Source: Euryodendron excelsum (taxonomy: Eukaryota > Streptophyta > Magnoliopsida > Ericales > Pentaphylacaceae). From it: a DNA stretch of 64,000 bases. Position numbers and translations under genes: made by a program. This document shows positions 22,110 through 33,139 of this stretch, piece by piece. The notes beneath the pieces are model-generated. The model ran no database searches and was not told where the DNA came from. It saw nothing but the letters and a program-made list of their open reading frames with translations. The stretch lies in contig CM065380.1 of assembly GCA_033060915.1 (NCBI GenBank), positions 43,695,501 to 43,759,500 of the forward strand, given 5' to 3'. Position 1 is the first letter of the stretch; every line of letters begins with the position of its first letter.

Positions 22110-23060
22110 TCAAAAGTTGATGACCAATCGAGTGACTAAATGATAGGTGCAATTGTCAACAGCTTTTAAGCTTGTCAAAAGTTTCTTGACATTCAGACGC
22201 CCATTCAAATGAAACGTCTTTTGACAAAAGATTAGCATTGGATGGGAGATGGCACTAAATCCTACTATGAATCGCTGGTAGAAACCAACATACCCCAGGA
22301 AAGATCGAATGTCTTTCATAGTTCTAGGGGTAGGTAGTTTCTGGATCAGTTCAACTGTGGCTTTATCTACCTCAATCCCCTTGCTAGACACGATGTGCCC
22401 AAGAACTATGCCTTGTGTCACCATGAAGTGGCACTTTTTCTAATTTAGGACAAGGTTACTCTCCTCACATCTTTCTAACAGCTTCTCTAGGTGTTCCAAA
22501 CAACTCTCATAGGTATCTCCGTACATAGAAGAATCATCCATGAAAACCTCCAAGAATCTCTCCACTATATCACTAAAAATACTCATCATGCACCTTTGAA
22601 AGGTGGTTAGTGCATTGCACAAGTCAAAGGGTATTCTTTTATAAGTATAAGTACCAAAAGGACATGTGAAAGTCGTTTTATCCTAATCTTATAAGGCAAT
22701 TTCAGTTTGATTGTACCTAGAGTACCCATCTAGAAAACAGTAGAAGGTCCATCCTGCCACTCTTTTTAAGACTTGGTCTAAGAATGGGAGTGGGAAATGG
22801 TCTTTTCTAGTAACAACATTCAGTCAACGGTAGTCAATATACATGCGCCACCCAGTTTGAATTCTTGTGGGCACTAGTTCCTTTTTCTCATTTTGAATTA
22901 CTGTGACTCTAGATTTCTTTAGAACAACTTGGGTTAGACTAAGCCACTTTGACTTAAAGATGGAATATATGATACCCATATCAAGAAACTTCAGTAACTC
23001 ATCTCACAACTTGTTTATGTTAGGATTTAAATGCTTTTACATTTGACACACTGGTTTAGA
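22110..23060 (-). pseudogene. pol: Athila-like H: reverse transcriptase domain
   Basis: Right-to-left motifs are FLDGYSRYNQ (first catalytic Asp kept), TTFTCPFGTYTYKRIPF, CNALTTFQRCMMSIFSD and VFMDDSSMYG (the catalytic DD pair kept). Then come GIVLGHIVSSKGIEVD and RSFLGYVGFYQRFI from the connection region. Several in-frame stops and at least two frame changes (around 22436 and 22625) split it. The set and wording match Athila-lineage RT. Despite intact catalytic residues it cannot be translated as one protein. Confidence 0.88.
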
Positions 23061-23199
23061 CTCTTCCTCAAAATATATGCAAAGTGTGCATACAAGAGAA
23101 CTAATACCGTGAAAGTCTGCAATAGTCTAACCTAAGGCTTTTCTATGATCTTTAGCACTTTCACAAGGCTCTTCTCTTGGTCTTCAAACAGGCTAGAGG

Positions 23200-23630
23200 A
23201 TATAACAACAGACTAAGACTCACCTTCACCAAGGAATACATACTTCAATGTAGATGGTAAAGATTTTCTTTCCGGAGCGGGTGCTTTTTGTTCAGAAGTG
23301 ACAAGCTTTATGACACTAGGAATTAAAGGCTCAAATGATAGGATCCAGTGATACACTTGCATACATTGTTCTTTCTCTATCCTTCCAGGAATTGTGTCCC
23401 TAGACTTGACATGGTCACAATCTAACCGGTCACGTGGCTTACTTGAAACAAGAGATTTTTTAATAGAATCCTCAAAGAATTCACTCTCAAAGTACTCTTG
23501 CACAATAGACTTAATGCAGTCTACTTCTCTGATGTCCTTATACTCTTCTGGTTGTTTTCCAACTAAAAAGATATTCATCTCGATAGTCATATTCCCAAAT
23601 GACAACTTTAACAACCCATTCCTATAATGG
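23200..23630 (-). pseudogene. pol: Athila-like H: protease-RT linker
   Basis: An open stretch of 133 residues (23614-23213) starts MLKLSFGNMTIEMNIF and ends LPSTLKYVFLGEGES. In Athila elements the protease is followed by just such a linker (MKLSFGNMT...; LPSHLKYAFLG...). It has no catalytic function known to me. The frame is lost between it and RT. Confidence 0.8.
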
Positions 23631-23699
23631 ATTACAATATTATACGTGGCTAGGAATGGTTATCCCAAAATAACAGGAATTTAGGAATGAGCACTAGTG

Positions 23700-24020
23700 C
23701 TCTTAGCTGGTTATGTATCTAACATAATGAAATCCACTGGATAGTAGAACTTTTCTATCTGAATGAGAACATCCTCCACAATACCCTTAGGAACCTTAAT
23801 AGAACTGTCAGGTAGTTGCAATGTGACACATGTAGGGCGCAACTCACCTAATCTGAGTTGTTGATAAACCGAATAAGGAAATAGATTGATACTTGATCCT
23901 AGATCAAGAAGGGCTTGATCTATCTTATTGCCCCCTATTGTATATGAAATAGTAGGACAATTGGGGTCCTTATACTTTGGTGGGGACTTACATTGCAAAA
24001 TCGCACTTATGGCTTTCATT
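23700..24020 (-). pseudogene. pol: Athila-like H: aspartic protease domain
   Basis: Residues include YTIGGNKIDQALLDLGSSINLFP, where DLGSS replaces the D-T/S-G active-site loop and is the usual Athila form (DLGAS). It is followed by LPDSSIKVPKGIVEDVLIQI and FYYPVDFIMLDT, which complete the retropepsin fold. The enzyme would cut Gag and Pol. The open stretch is 102 residues and overlaps the upstream Gag-side frame by about 30 bases in another frame. Confidence 0.85.
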
Positions 24021-24407
24021 CATGAAGATAGTTTCCTTGGCATACAACCTCCTTTTCATAATACATAAGTCCTTCAAGAACTTGGCATAGGAGGGAATTT
24101 GCTTGATGGCATCTAAGATCAGAATGTTAACTTTGACCTGCTCAAACACTTCATAAATTTCAGAATTCAAAAGCCTATGTTTTGGTTTGGTCAATCTATA
24201 AGGAAATGAGGCATATTTCACAACATCAATGCCCTCATCTTCAGATGTTTTGGTTAGTTCTAAGATTGGCTCAACTGGTTCTTTTTCTTTCCCACTCTTA
24301 TCTCTTTCTCTCTCTTGTTCTCTCAAATTTCCATTCCCTTCATCACTAACCTTAAGAATTTTTTTTCGAGGTGGAATGGTTTTATCAATGATTTTCCTAC
24401 TCCTCAA
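23988..24407 (-). pseudogene. gag: Athila-like H: Gag-protease linker
   Basis: The open stretch of 139 residues contains YRLTKPKHRLLNSEIYEVF, VKVNILILDAIKQIPSYAKF and LKDLCIMKRRL. This matches the conserved Athila segment before the protease (FLEVFKKLHINIPF..AL..MP.Y.KFMKDI..KKR). It is charged and probably helical upstream (EQERERDKSGKEKEP). Confidence 0.82.
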
Positions 24408-24409
24408 GG

Positions 24410-26045
24410 TTGTGATGGATTAGACTTGTTTATGACTAGATTGAGGATCAGTCCTCACTTTGATCACGTTCACTTTCTTTGTGGGATTTGGATTTAGTTG
24501 CGGTTGAGATGGAAATCTCTCCGACACTTGTTGAGTCAAAGCTTGTGTCAATTTAGACATTTGCTTTGCTATGTCCTCCAACATCCTAGTGTATTGGTCT
24601 AACACCTTGTTCTGCCTATCCACCCTATTATTGACTCCTCTCATATCAGTTGTCAATTGATGAACATTATCTTCTAAAGGTCTCCAAGAGGGGGTTGATA
24701 TGTATTAGGTTGGGGTTGGAAAGGCATGGATTGTTGGCTTGAACAAGTTGGGATTAAAAAGGTCGGGAGTTTTGAGGCCGTCCTTGGAATGCTTAAGGAT
24801 TCGATGGACCCTCATTTCTCCACCCAAAGTTTGGGTGATTTCTTCACCTAGGGTTATATGTGTTTGAGAAAGGGTTCCCCCCAACTCGTTGGTCATTATA
24901 TAAACCCCGATATTGGCCAACCGCATTGGCTTGGCCATGCAAAGCCTCCTTGAAACCTGGTATAATTGGACATACAGCAGTTTCATATTCTATTATACCA
25001 CATATTAAACAACTCTCTTCCCTAGGGGACTCACTATTCACAACATTGCCCTTGTCTCTATGGCTTCTAACTTTCATGTAAATGCAATTATTCTAGCATT
25101 CAGATCATCCACTTGATTAAGCTAAAATGTTACCCTAGGCTTAGACTTATGATTTTGGGTCCCAGTTGTAGCCCAATCTCTAGCCAAATTCGCTAAGTAA
25201 TCAAAGAAGTCATACACTTCAGATGGGTCTTTATCATACAAAGTCTCTGCGCACATAAACTCAACAAATTGCTTCAATTGTGGAGTCAATGATGAATAAC
25301 AGTATTTATAATATGCCAATTAGTGAAACCATAATATGAACAAGCACTCAACAAAGCTTTGAATCTCTCCCAACATTAGAAGAATGATTCACTAGATATA
25401 GGGGCAAATTGAGAGATTTGGCGACGAATCGCCTCGATTTTATGCTCAGGGAAGAATTTTTTCAAGAATTCTATCTGAAGATCTTGCCAAGAATGAATAG
25501 ACCTAGGCTTCAGTAAATTGAACCATGTCTTCGCCTTGTCTTTGAGAGAAAATGAGAATAATTTTAAAAGTACAACTTTCCTTGGGTAAGAATTATCGAA
25601 GAATATAGAGCATGCGTCCTCGTAATCTTTTACGTGCTAATATGATTTTTTCAGAATCCAAACCATGGAATGGATTTATTAGCTGGATCATTCCCAGCTT
25701 TAAAGTCATCGTTGCATGATGCGTAGGAAAAACAATGCAAGAGGTAAGCACTTGTCTAAGGGGATTCAAATAATCCCTGAGAAACCTATAAGGAGGATCA
25801 CCATATACACTTCCACCTTCAAGTACATTATTTGAATTTGGCAGGTTGGGATTCTTAGGTTATTGATGATTAAATTCTTCCGCCATTGAGATATAACTAG
25901 GACCTTGATTAACTAACTGAATGTTTGGAATAAGAGTCCTAAATGGAGAAAGATTACAAAATATGGGAGAAAAATCACTAGAAGTGTCAACGCTCACCAA
26001 TCGTCCATGCACATCCCTAATGAATCCATCCCGAAATATGAACAC
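24410..26045 (-). pseudogene. gag: Athila-like H: Gag region with decayed zinc knuckle
   Basis: Read right to left from MAEEFNHQ (26045-25860 open stretch, start uncertain). Fragments of the capsid domain are split by stops: SIPWFGF-stop-KNHI near 25650, then YCYSSLTPQLKQFVEFMCAE and DPSEVYDFFDYLANLARDW (25319-25122). A zinc knuckle follows at 25011-24970, CLICGIIEYETAVC, with the spacing of CX2CX4HX4C but Tyr in place of the His, explained by one C-to-T change. The tail holds NNRVDRQNKVLDQYTRMLED (24656-24420), probably helical. Order and wording fit Athila Gag. No intact product is possible. Confidence 0.8.
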
Positions 26046-26229
26046 GAACCTTACAAGTCAGAATGTCGGGCTAAAAACCAAAGTGGGCCACTGACAAAAC
26101 AGGGATGAGAAGAGAAGCAGTATTGATGGCTTTCAGAGCTGAGGAAATAGAAGGTCACCTACCTAGAGGGATGTAGATAGAGTAACGACTAGACCGGGAC
26201 ACTTCTGGAGTCGGCTAACGATAAGATAC

Positions 26230-26253
26230 TAATAATAATAATAATAATAATAA
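26230..26253. repeat. (AAT)n microsatellite
   Basis: Eight tandem AAT/TAA triplets in the leader of H. Confidence 0.9.
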
Positions 26254-26417
26254 AAAGAAAAATAAAAAATTACAACATCATACTAAAATACCTGCACATA
26301 AAAACAACAAAAGAAACACAAGTTAGTCCATTAGTAATAATATTATGGTAACCTTAGTGAGCAGCGCCGACCTAAAGAGGCTATGGATCAGCTCGAAATA
26401 AGGTTATCCACAATAAT

Positions 26418-26439
26418 AAATATATATATATATATATAA
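26418..26439. repeat. (TA)n microsatellite
   Basis: About ten TA dinucleotides in the leader of H. Confidence 0.9.
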
Positions 26440-26667
26440 ATAAAGCTACATGGTCACCATATCAAGAGGCGCCGACCGAAATAGGCGGTGAATCAACTTG
26501 AAAGGTAAATTACAAAGAAAAAGAAAAAGAGCTAAAATCAAGTATATAAAATAAAATGTTAGAACGGTAACCAACGTTGGTTATCCACTACATAAAAGAA
26601 AATGTCAAATAGTTAGTAAGTTAGATGAGTTAGATGGGTTTGATAAAAAATAAAAATAGAAAATATG

Positions 26668-26672
26668 GTAAT
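26668..26672. repeat. TSD of element F, left copy (GTAAT)
   Basis: The counterpart on the right is GTAAC (35132-35136). The one mismatch is a C/T transition. The undisturbed repeat unit of H reads GGTAACCAAC (26566), so the right copy is the original. Confidence 0.75.
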
Positions 26673-27278
26673 TGTAAGTGGGATTTTCAAGAAGACCTAA
26701 TTGATCACTCGAACCAATATCAAAGAGCACCAACTCACTGCAAAAGGATAGAGAAGTTAGAATGGGTCAACCCTCTTTGAGCCGATCACACTCCGACGAT
26801 TAAGTTAGCAATCTTAATCGAGAATCAAATTAATGAAGATAGTGTATACGTGAAATTAATTGTCCATACCTTGCTTCTTGGGGCTTCGACATTTATAGTG
26901 TAATCGATGGAGTGTTAACCTTTGTGTCTACCTTGGGGTCACCATGACCTATCTCGTAAACCACATCATTCGTCTCTAACTGATCGGACATGAGTCTAGC
27001 TTTATCGTTGTGCCAGAATCCAGCTGATCGGACGTGAGTGTCGACATCGTGTGGCAAGCCGCTGCCGCATTAAATGCTGAGATCAAAGTATTAAATGCTC
27101 TGGTTATACCTGCGGGTTGGGCTTGCCACATTTGGCTTGGGCCGAAGGTTAGTATGAGGTTGGCAATGCGAACTTGGCCGCATTGTTGACCTTTTGGGCT
27201 GACCCGTAGACCAGCTTTATTCAATTAATTTTTATTGGGTCTGACTAGGCAGACTGGGCTAGAATTCTTTGACCCACA
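26673..27278 (-). mobile_element. Element F left LTR (3' LTR), 606 bp
   Basis: Begins TGTAAGTGGGATTTTC and ends CTTTGACCCACA, matching 34504-35131. The adjacent inner sequence on minus is a purine tract, AAGGGTTGGGGGATAAT. The two LTRs share long blocks but differ by many substitutions and a ~20-bp indel, so the insertion is not recent. Confidence 0.92.
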
Positions 27279-27282
27279 ATTA

Positions 27283-27296
27283 TCCCCCAACCCTTG
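27283..27296 (-). other. Polypurine tract of element F
   Basis: On minus, AAGGGTTGGGGGATA ends four bases before the LTR start TGTGGGTCAAAG. It confirms minus orientation. Confidence 0.7.
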
Positions 27297-27539
27297 TGCC
27301 ATTTTTTACTCCTCGAAGCGTCAAGGGCTGCATTGGGTCATTATGACGCTCCTTCAAGAGTGCTACTATTTCGGCAGTTATTTGGCCATGTGGACAACAC
27401 GAATTTAAAGCCACAGTGATAAGATGCCAAGGATGGTCAATGTGATAGTTCATTGTTACGACGTGATTGCTACTATTTCACACGAATGAACCGGTGGCAT
27501 GGGCAAGTATAAAGAAGGGTGCCATTTTTGGTAACGGGC

Positions 27540-29800
27540 ACTTGTTTACTTCATTTCCTTGTCTGAGAGTGTCCATCGCTTACCCCCTCCACTGTAAGTC
27601 CTTTCTGCGCTCATCTTTCTTTTGTAAAATTTTCCCTTCAATGGTTGTCCCCTGATGGCAGCACGTCTGAGAAAAATGATAGAGAGTCCAATGGCGATTG
27701 CAACCTTTAAGGCTAGGTATGAGATCCTTGATCAAATTGGGTTGGAGTTGGTAGACTCCAACGACTTTCGTATGGAAGAGATCGAGAAGGGGATGCCCTC
27801 CCTGGTTATCGCCATCGTTGAGGGAGGGCTTAGGTTTCCCCTGCACCACCTCCTTCAAAAATTCATTGTCCGCAGTAAGGTAACGCCCTCTCATCTCTCG
27901 TCAAAAATATATTGAATAATGTTTGGGATACTTAAGCTTAATCGGCGCCTGGGTGTGAACCTGGGGTTTGTCGAGCTCAACAACTGCTACACACTTTGTA
28001 AAGTAGGGGGCAAGAGTTTGAAAGTGTATCTCCGGGCCATTGATAATAGTAGGGAGATAGTGAAGTGTTTGCTATCCTCCGAGAAGGGTGTAGACAATGT
28101 TAGGGATTGAGTATTTAGCCCCTAGGAGTTTTCTGACCTTCCTTCAAGAGAAAGACTGGCAGGACGGTGCCTTAGACTTCCTCAGGAAATAGGTTCGATG
28201 CAGATTTATAATTATTTTTCTCCCTCTATTTTATTTTGTTTCTAACCTCGTCTTTGCCATTCTTGCAGTCGCGAAAAAAGAAGACGAGAGACGTCGCCTA
28301 AGGAGTAAATTTTGTTGATCTGAAGAAGGTTTTGGACTTTTATGGTCAAGGCAAGTTGAGAGACCTCGCGTGAACTCTCCATATTTTGCTAAACTACCCA
28401 CTTCGCTATTTGACATTCACTGCAAAAATAGGGGTCCTGCTGAGCGTCCTTGCAACATTAGCCAAGCAGGGTGCGAAGGGAGATTTTAAAGAGATTTCTG
28501 TTGGTGTCACCATCGAAAGGGTATATGCCACCAGTTAAGTGACTGTTGTTGCTCCTCCCCCATCTGGTTCTGTTCCTGAAGAGCAACAGAGTATCATACT
28601 TCGCTCTAATTCGAATAGCTTAGCTTCAACATTGCAGCCCTTAATCGTGCTTGACCATCGTGTTAAGCTAAGCCAAAAAGGGCGGAGGGTAACCCCATCT
28701 CCTAACGAACACGACGAGATGAATCTTAAGGAGATGATGTTTGCCACAGCAGGGAAGCCAGTAAAAATGGCTGCCACAGAAGCTGCCAATTCCCCGGCTG
28801 ATTTGGAGACTTTCTTTATTTAGGATGTGGCGCCTCCACAAAAGAAGCCAAGCACTAGGCTTCAGAAAAAGAAAGATCCTGATGCAGCCGCCCAACTGTT
28901 GAGCCCAAAGAAGGTAAAGGTCGGCTCCAAGGATGCTACTGAAGAGCCGACTAATGCCGAGTTGGTGACCATTATTTTGGACATTCTAGGTCGGCGCATG
29001 ATCACTACTGACTCCATGATTAACCAAGCCGAGGTGGCACTAGGTGTTCTCCACAGCGCTCTGCCGAAGAAGGACGTCGTGAAGTTGGGAAGTGCCAATG
29101 GTTTGAATGTTTTCATGGGCACCTTCCATGACTTTCTTCTGGTAATTAGTTATTTCTTATCCCTTCAACTCTATTCTTGGTTCCTTTGGCTTCTCATTCA
29201 AATGCGTACTCTTATTATGCAGGGCTGCCTTAATGTCGTGGAGGCGATGAGTTGTTTCTAGTCCCTTGCCAAGCAACAATGGTAGTTAGTTTAAGAACAT
29301 GCTGGTCTGAAAAAGGAATGGCTTAACTCCAGTGAGGAAAGGTTGCTGCAAAAAAAGAAGGCAAAGGAGGCCATGGAAGAGTTAAAGATGGTCAATGTCA
29401 ATTTTGAGAAAAGGGATAAGGAGGCCAATGCACTGCTGGAGAATAATGAAATATAGTCTGTGGAGCTGTTCAAGGCGAAAGTCGAGATTGAAGCACTACA
29501 GGCTGAGGTGGCCAAACTAAAGGCAAAAGACAAGGTGATAATGTAAAGGGTTGCTGATTAGGCAACCAAGTATTTGGCTATTCAAATGGCAGACCTGAGC
29601 CGGACCATCTTCTAAGAGGGTTGGAACGGTGCCCTTCTGTTTGCCAAGGTGGAGAAGTCCTCTGACATGTTGAAGCTATATCTCGACTACTTTGACACAA
29701 CAGAGGATGGTTCTGTTGACCTTGAAAAGTTGGTTGCCAACGCTGAACAGAAGAGAAAACTTGCTCAACTATGTCTAGTCCCCACTAGGTAAAAAGCCAA
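27540..29800 (+). pseudogene. Antisense ORF (aORF) remnant of Tat-lineage element F
   Basis: On the strand opposite to gag/pol, between integrase and the 3' LTR, lies a broken coding-like region. First come MESPMAIATFKARYEILDQIG-like residues with EEIEKGMPSLVIAIVEGG and LRFPLHHLLQKFI (27655-27912). Next come GVNLGFVELNNCYTLCKVGG (27919-28110), VTPSPNEHDEMNLKEMMFA (28539-28823) and a basic part, PPQKKPSTRLQKKKDPDAAA (28827-29261). Last is a long coiled coil, EWLNSSEERLLQKKKAKEAM...VEIEALQAEVAKLKAKDK (about 29310-29545), with stops. Tat-lineage elements (Grande, RIRE2, Retand) are known to carry an antisense ORF exactly here; its function is not established. Gaps between blocks could be introns or decay. 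Confidence 0.65.
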
Positions 29801-30240
29801 GGGCTGGTTATAGTTGTGAGATCCTTGGTGGGATGATGTGTAATTGGAGAGAACTTTTGGTATTTTTCACATCTCAGCACGTATTGGGCTGCATCCTTTT
29901 GCATATAGAGCCACCAATACCCCAGCGAGATAGCTTGGTGGGCCACCGACCTTCCGTCAACTTGACTTCCATAGAGCTCTTCATGGATTTCAAACAAGAT
30001 GTCCTACACTTTGACTAGGTGGACGCAGTGTAAGTAGGGACTTGTGAAAGATCTTCTATAGAGTTCCTTGGTTAGTGACAGCCAGTATCTGAGGGCTTTT
30101 AGTTTGATCCGTTTAGCTTCATTCTTGTCCTCTAGCAGCTCGTCTTTGTCAAGATAGGAGATAATTGGGTCCATCCATGATGGTCCCAACTATTCTATAG
30201 CCAGAGCTTGCTCCTCGTCATGAAACATGCTCGGTCTGGC
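29788..30240 (-). pseudogene. pol: Element F: integrase zinc-finger remnant and linker
   Basis: Right to left: LGPSWMDPIISYLDKDELLEDK...LYRRSFTSPYL (30189-30004) links RNase H to integrase. Then come EIHEELYGSQVDGRSVAHQA, GYWWLYMQKDAAQYVLRCEKYQKF and HPTKDLTTITSPWLF. The HHCC motif has Gln-Val where a histidine is expected (GSQVDG for GNHSGG) and Tyr replacing the last cysteine (CEKYQ for CDKCQ). No DDE core follows; the antisense ORF region begins instead. Confidence 0.8.
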
Positions 30241-30244
30241 TAAG

Positions 30245-30670
30245 GTCTCTACATGGATTCTCTTTGATCCTGATTTTAGGGCCATTGCCAGTGTAGCCAA
30301 GGCATCATCATGAGCGTTGTTGTCGCGATTGATCTAGTAGAGTTTATACTTGTTGAACTTGGCCAGCAATGCCTTTGCTTTTGCCAGGTACTACATCATT
30401 CTATCATTTTTTGCCATGTATTCTCCCGTGAACTGATTGACCACTAGTTGGGAGTTTGAATAGATAATGATCTCAGCAATTTTTAATTTAATGGCTCGGC
30501 GCAGTCCAACGAGCAGGGCCTCTTATTCCAATTTGTTGTTTGAGGCTGTGAACTCGAGCTTGATAGCCTGCTCCATTGCCAAACCATCTGTTGTGATGAG
30601 AACTACTCTTGATCCTGCCCCCCTGTCATTGGATGCTCCATCGACGAAGTATTTCCAATGATTAGCATTT
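30245..30670 (-). pseudogene. pol: Element F: second (archaeal-type) RNase H domain
   Basis: Right to left: HWKYFVDGASNDRGAGSRVV, TTDGLAMEQAIKLEFTASNN, KLE-stop-EALLVGLRRAIKL, IIIYSNSQLVVNQFTGEY, then INRDNNAHDDALATLA. This is the archaeal-type RNase H that only Tat-lineage plant gypsy elements carry in addition to the usual one, so it identifies the lineage of F. The third acidic residue (usually SDSQL) is Asn here, and stops break the domain after KLE, after NDRMM and before INRD. It is therefore inactive. Confidence 0.85.
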
Positions 30671-30779
30671 TCCCAAAGATCTAGGGGGAGGTTATCATTT
30701 TGTTGAGCAGAGGGTGTTGTCAGGTCATTCTCTGGTGGTAATTCAACAAAGAATTCAGCAATAAAGTCAGCAAGTACCT

Positions 30780-31280
30780 ATTTTTTTACTGCCGATCTTA
30801 GATGCAACTTGATGTCGAATTCTCCCAGTTCAATGGCCTATTTTGCTAGTCTGCTAGAGAGGTCGGCCCGTCTGAGGAGTGGTTTTAGTTGATGGTCAGT
30901 AAGGACGTTGATGGTATGGGCTCTGAAGTAGTGCACCAATATGTGAGATGCTACTACTAGAGCAAGTGCCAATTTTTCAAGTGGCAGGTATTTGCTTTCT
31001 GCCCCCAAGAGTGTCTTGCTAGTATAATAGACTGGCTTCTATTGCTGATCTTATTACGATAGTAGTACGACACTAATAGCGTGCTCCGATACTGCCAGGT
31101 AGAGAGAGAGCTCTTCATACTTAAGTGGAGTAAAAAGTAGTGGTGGCTGGCTTAGGTAACTCTTTAAATCTTCAAGGGCTTGATCACACTCTGAAGTCTA
31201 GCTGAATTGTTCCCGTTTCTTGAGAAGCTGAAAGAACGGCCGTCACTTATCCGAAGATCGGCTTGTGAATCGATTGATTG
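30780..31280 (-). pseudogene. pol: Element F: retroviral-type RNase H region
   Basis: Lies between RT and the archaeal-type RNase H. Decayed motifs on minus include a YYTSKTLLGAESKYLPLEKL-like segment (about 30970-31030) and a phrase around 30890 matching the region before the linker. It is split by stops, and I identify it mainly by position and by the KYLP-EKLA motif. Confidence 0.65.
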
Positions 31281-31369
31281 TTGCTGCCATACCAGTTAAC
31301 TTTTGCCCTTCTTTGGCATTCTTTGGGGCTTGAATGCTCTGGATAGCACTTATCTGCCCTGGATCTACT

Positions 31370-31960
31370 TCAATTCCGATGTGTAACCAAGAACCCCAAA
31401 AATTTTCCTGAGCTAACTCTGAATTCGCATTTGGAGGCGCTTAGCCTCATTTTGTACAACTTTAGGATGTTGAACACTTCTCTTACATTTTTCAAATGGG
31501 AGTTGTTGATCCTGCTTTTAAGCACCATATCATGGATGTACACCTCTACAGTGTTGCCGATATAGTCTTTGAACATTTTGGTGACCAGTTGTAGGTTGGT
31601 GGCCTTGGTATTCTTCAAACCAAAGGGCATTACCTTGTAGCAGAAGATACCCCTTGGAGTGATGAATGTGGTCTTCTCCTGATCATCTTTGTGGAGCGAG
31701 ATCTGGTGGTACCCGCGATAAGCATTTAAGAAGCTCATCCTCTCGAAACCGGCTGTTACATCTATGAGCGGTTGATCTTGGGAAGAGGGAAATGATCCTT
31801 AGGGCATGCTTTGTTAAAATCGGTGAAGTCGACACAGACCCTCCACTTGTCATCCTTTTTCTTTACCACCATGGTGTTTGAAAGCTAGCTTAGGTAGTGG
31901 ACTTCCCGAATTACCACAACATCAAGGAGCTTTTCAGTTTCTTCTACAACGGCATCTATA
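31370..31960 (-). pseudogene. pol: Element F: reverse transcriptase, catalytically dead
   Basis: The open stretch 31738-31370 starts MSFLNAYRGYHQI, where Asn replaces the first catalytic Asp (usually SFMDAYSG). It continues with RGIFCYKVMPFGLKNTKAT and reaches VEVYIHDMVLKS near 31529-31540, where the catalytic YxDD has become YIHD. The end, CEFRVSSGKFLGFLV, is standard. Further N-terminal RT sequence is visible to about 31960 with stops. Two of three catalytic aspartates are lost, so this copy could not reverse transcribe even if translated. Confidence 0.88.
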
Positions 31961-32486
31961 TGTTATGTATCAGCATTATGGGTTGACATTCAATCAGTGG
32001 CAGCTACCTCGACGTTGATCCCTGGCATGTCGTAAGGAGTTTAGATAAACACCTTACGCTAACTTGCCAATACCTCAATTAGAGAGTTCTCTTCAGCTTT
32101 GGACAAGGACATGCTCATGAAAAAATACTTCTCACCCTGCCAATCGATGTAGATTTTCTTCAATTCTTCAATGATCTTATTCTTTGGAGTCTATCCTATG
32201 TCGTCAATAGTAGGCACATCCTCGTGAAGTTCCATTATCTGCACCTTGTCAGTTTTCACCTTCATGGTGCATGCCTTCAAAAAGCACTGTTTGGCGGCCA
32301 CTTGGTCTTCTCTTATCTCTCCTACTCCTCCAGGGATAGGGAATCAAATCAACTGATGGTAGGATGATGGAATAGCCTTCATGAGGTGTAACCATGTCCG
32401 TCCTATGATTACATTATAAGGGGAAGGCATATTGACCACCAGGAACTCGGTCTGCAAGGTAATCCCTCTGGTAGTCACAAGAATTG

Positions 32487-32900
32487 TCACCTTCTCCAGA
32501 GGCCAAATCGGGTTTGAACTGAACCCGAGTAACAGGTTAAGAGATGGCTGGAGATAAACTCTTTCATCTCTAATTTTTTAAAGAGGCTGTAATATATGAC
32601 TTTGGAGGAACTTCCTTTGTCAATAAGCAATCTTTTAACTTCACAACCCGCCATTCTCAACATCACAACCAATGCATCATTGTGGAGTGTTTATACCCCC
32701 ACTAGATCTTTATCAGTGAATGTTATGGCTACAACGTTACTGCCGACCTTAACCTTTCTGGACGGAGATTCTACCCGCATCACCTCCCTCAAGTGCGCAG
32801 CCTTTTGTATCTCAGCCCGGTATCGGTGCGGGTTAACGGCGTCTGATTTTGCCAAACTATGCAACACGTTAATTACTTAGACTAGTCTCATTTTTTTTCC
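32487..32900 (-). pseudogene. pol: Element F: aspartic protease region
   Basis: Contains GCEVKRLLIDKGSSSKVIYY (active-site region near 32600-32625). The catalytic DTG/DGG loop of Tat elements (VDGGSSADI) reads DKGSS here. The segment before it (about 32880-32700) keeps the usual helical lead-in. One active-site change and frame breaks make it inactive. Confidence 0.75.
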
Positions 32901-33139
32901 CAACCAATATACTGGTCGAGATGACCAGCTCTGGCTAAATCTTTCAAGTGGCTTTTGAGATGCCGACACTGTTCTGTCTGATGCCCATTCTCCCGATGAC
33001 AAGAGCAAAACTTCTTTTGCTCTCGAGACGCAAGGTCTCCTCCTAGCTTCGGGGGCCATTTGAAAATGGGTTTGTCGCGAATCTAGGGCAAGATTTTGTA
33101 AATGGGATCTTTAAAGACTATGTAGACCCCTTTATTTGC

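Larger units (their letters stand above)
26050..26672 (-). mobile_element. Leader of element H with ~105-115-bp repeats
   Basis: Noncoding region between the Gag of H and its PBS. Units start with GGTAACC or GGTCACC at 26347, 26452 and 26566, and two contain GGCGCCGACC/AGCGCCGACC. A further start at 26667 is interrupted by element F. Simple repeats (AAT)n at 26230-26253 and (TA)n at 26418-26439 are included. No gene is seen. Confidence 0.65.

Noticed and set aside
28535..29122. Minus-strand ORFs opposite the antisense region of F
   Set aside because: They show no pol motif and are shadows of the + frames that carry the basic and coiled-coil blocks.
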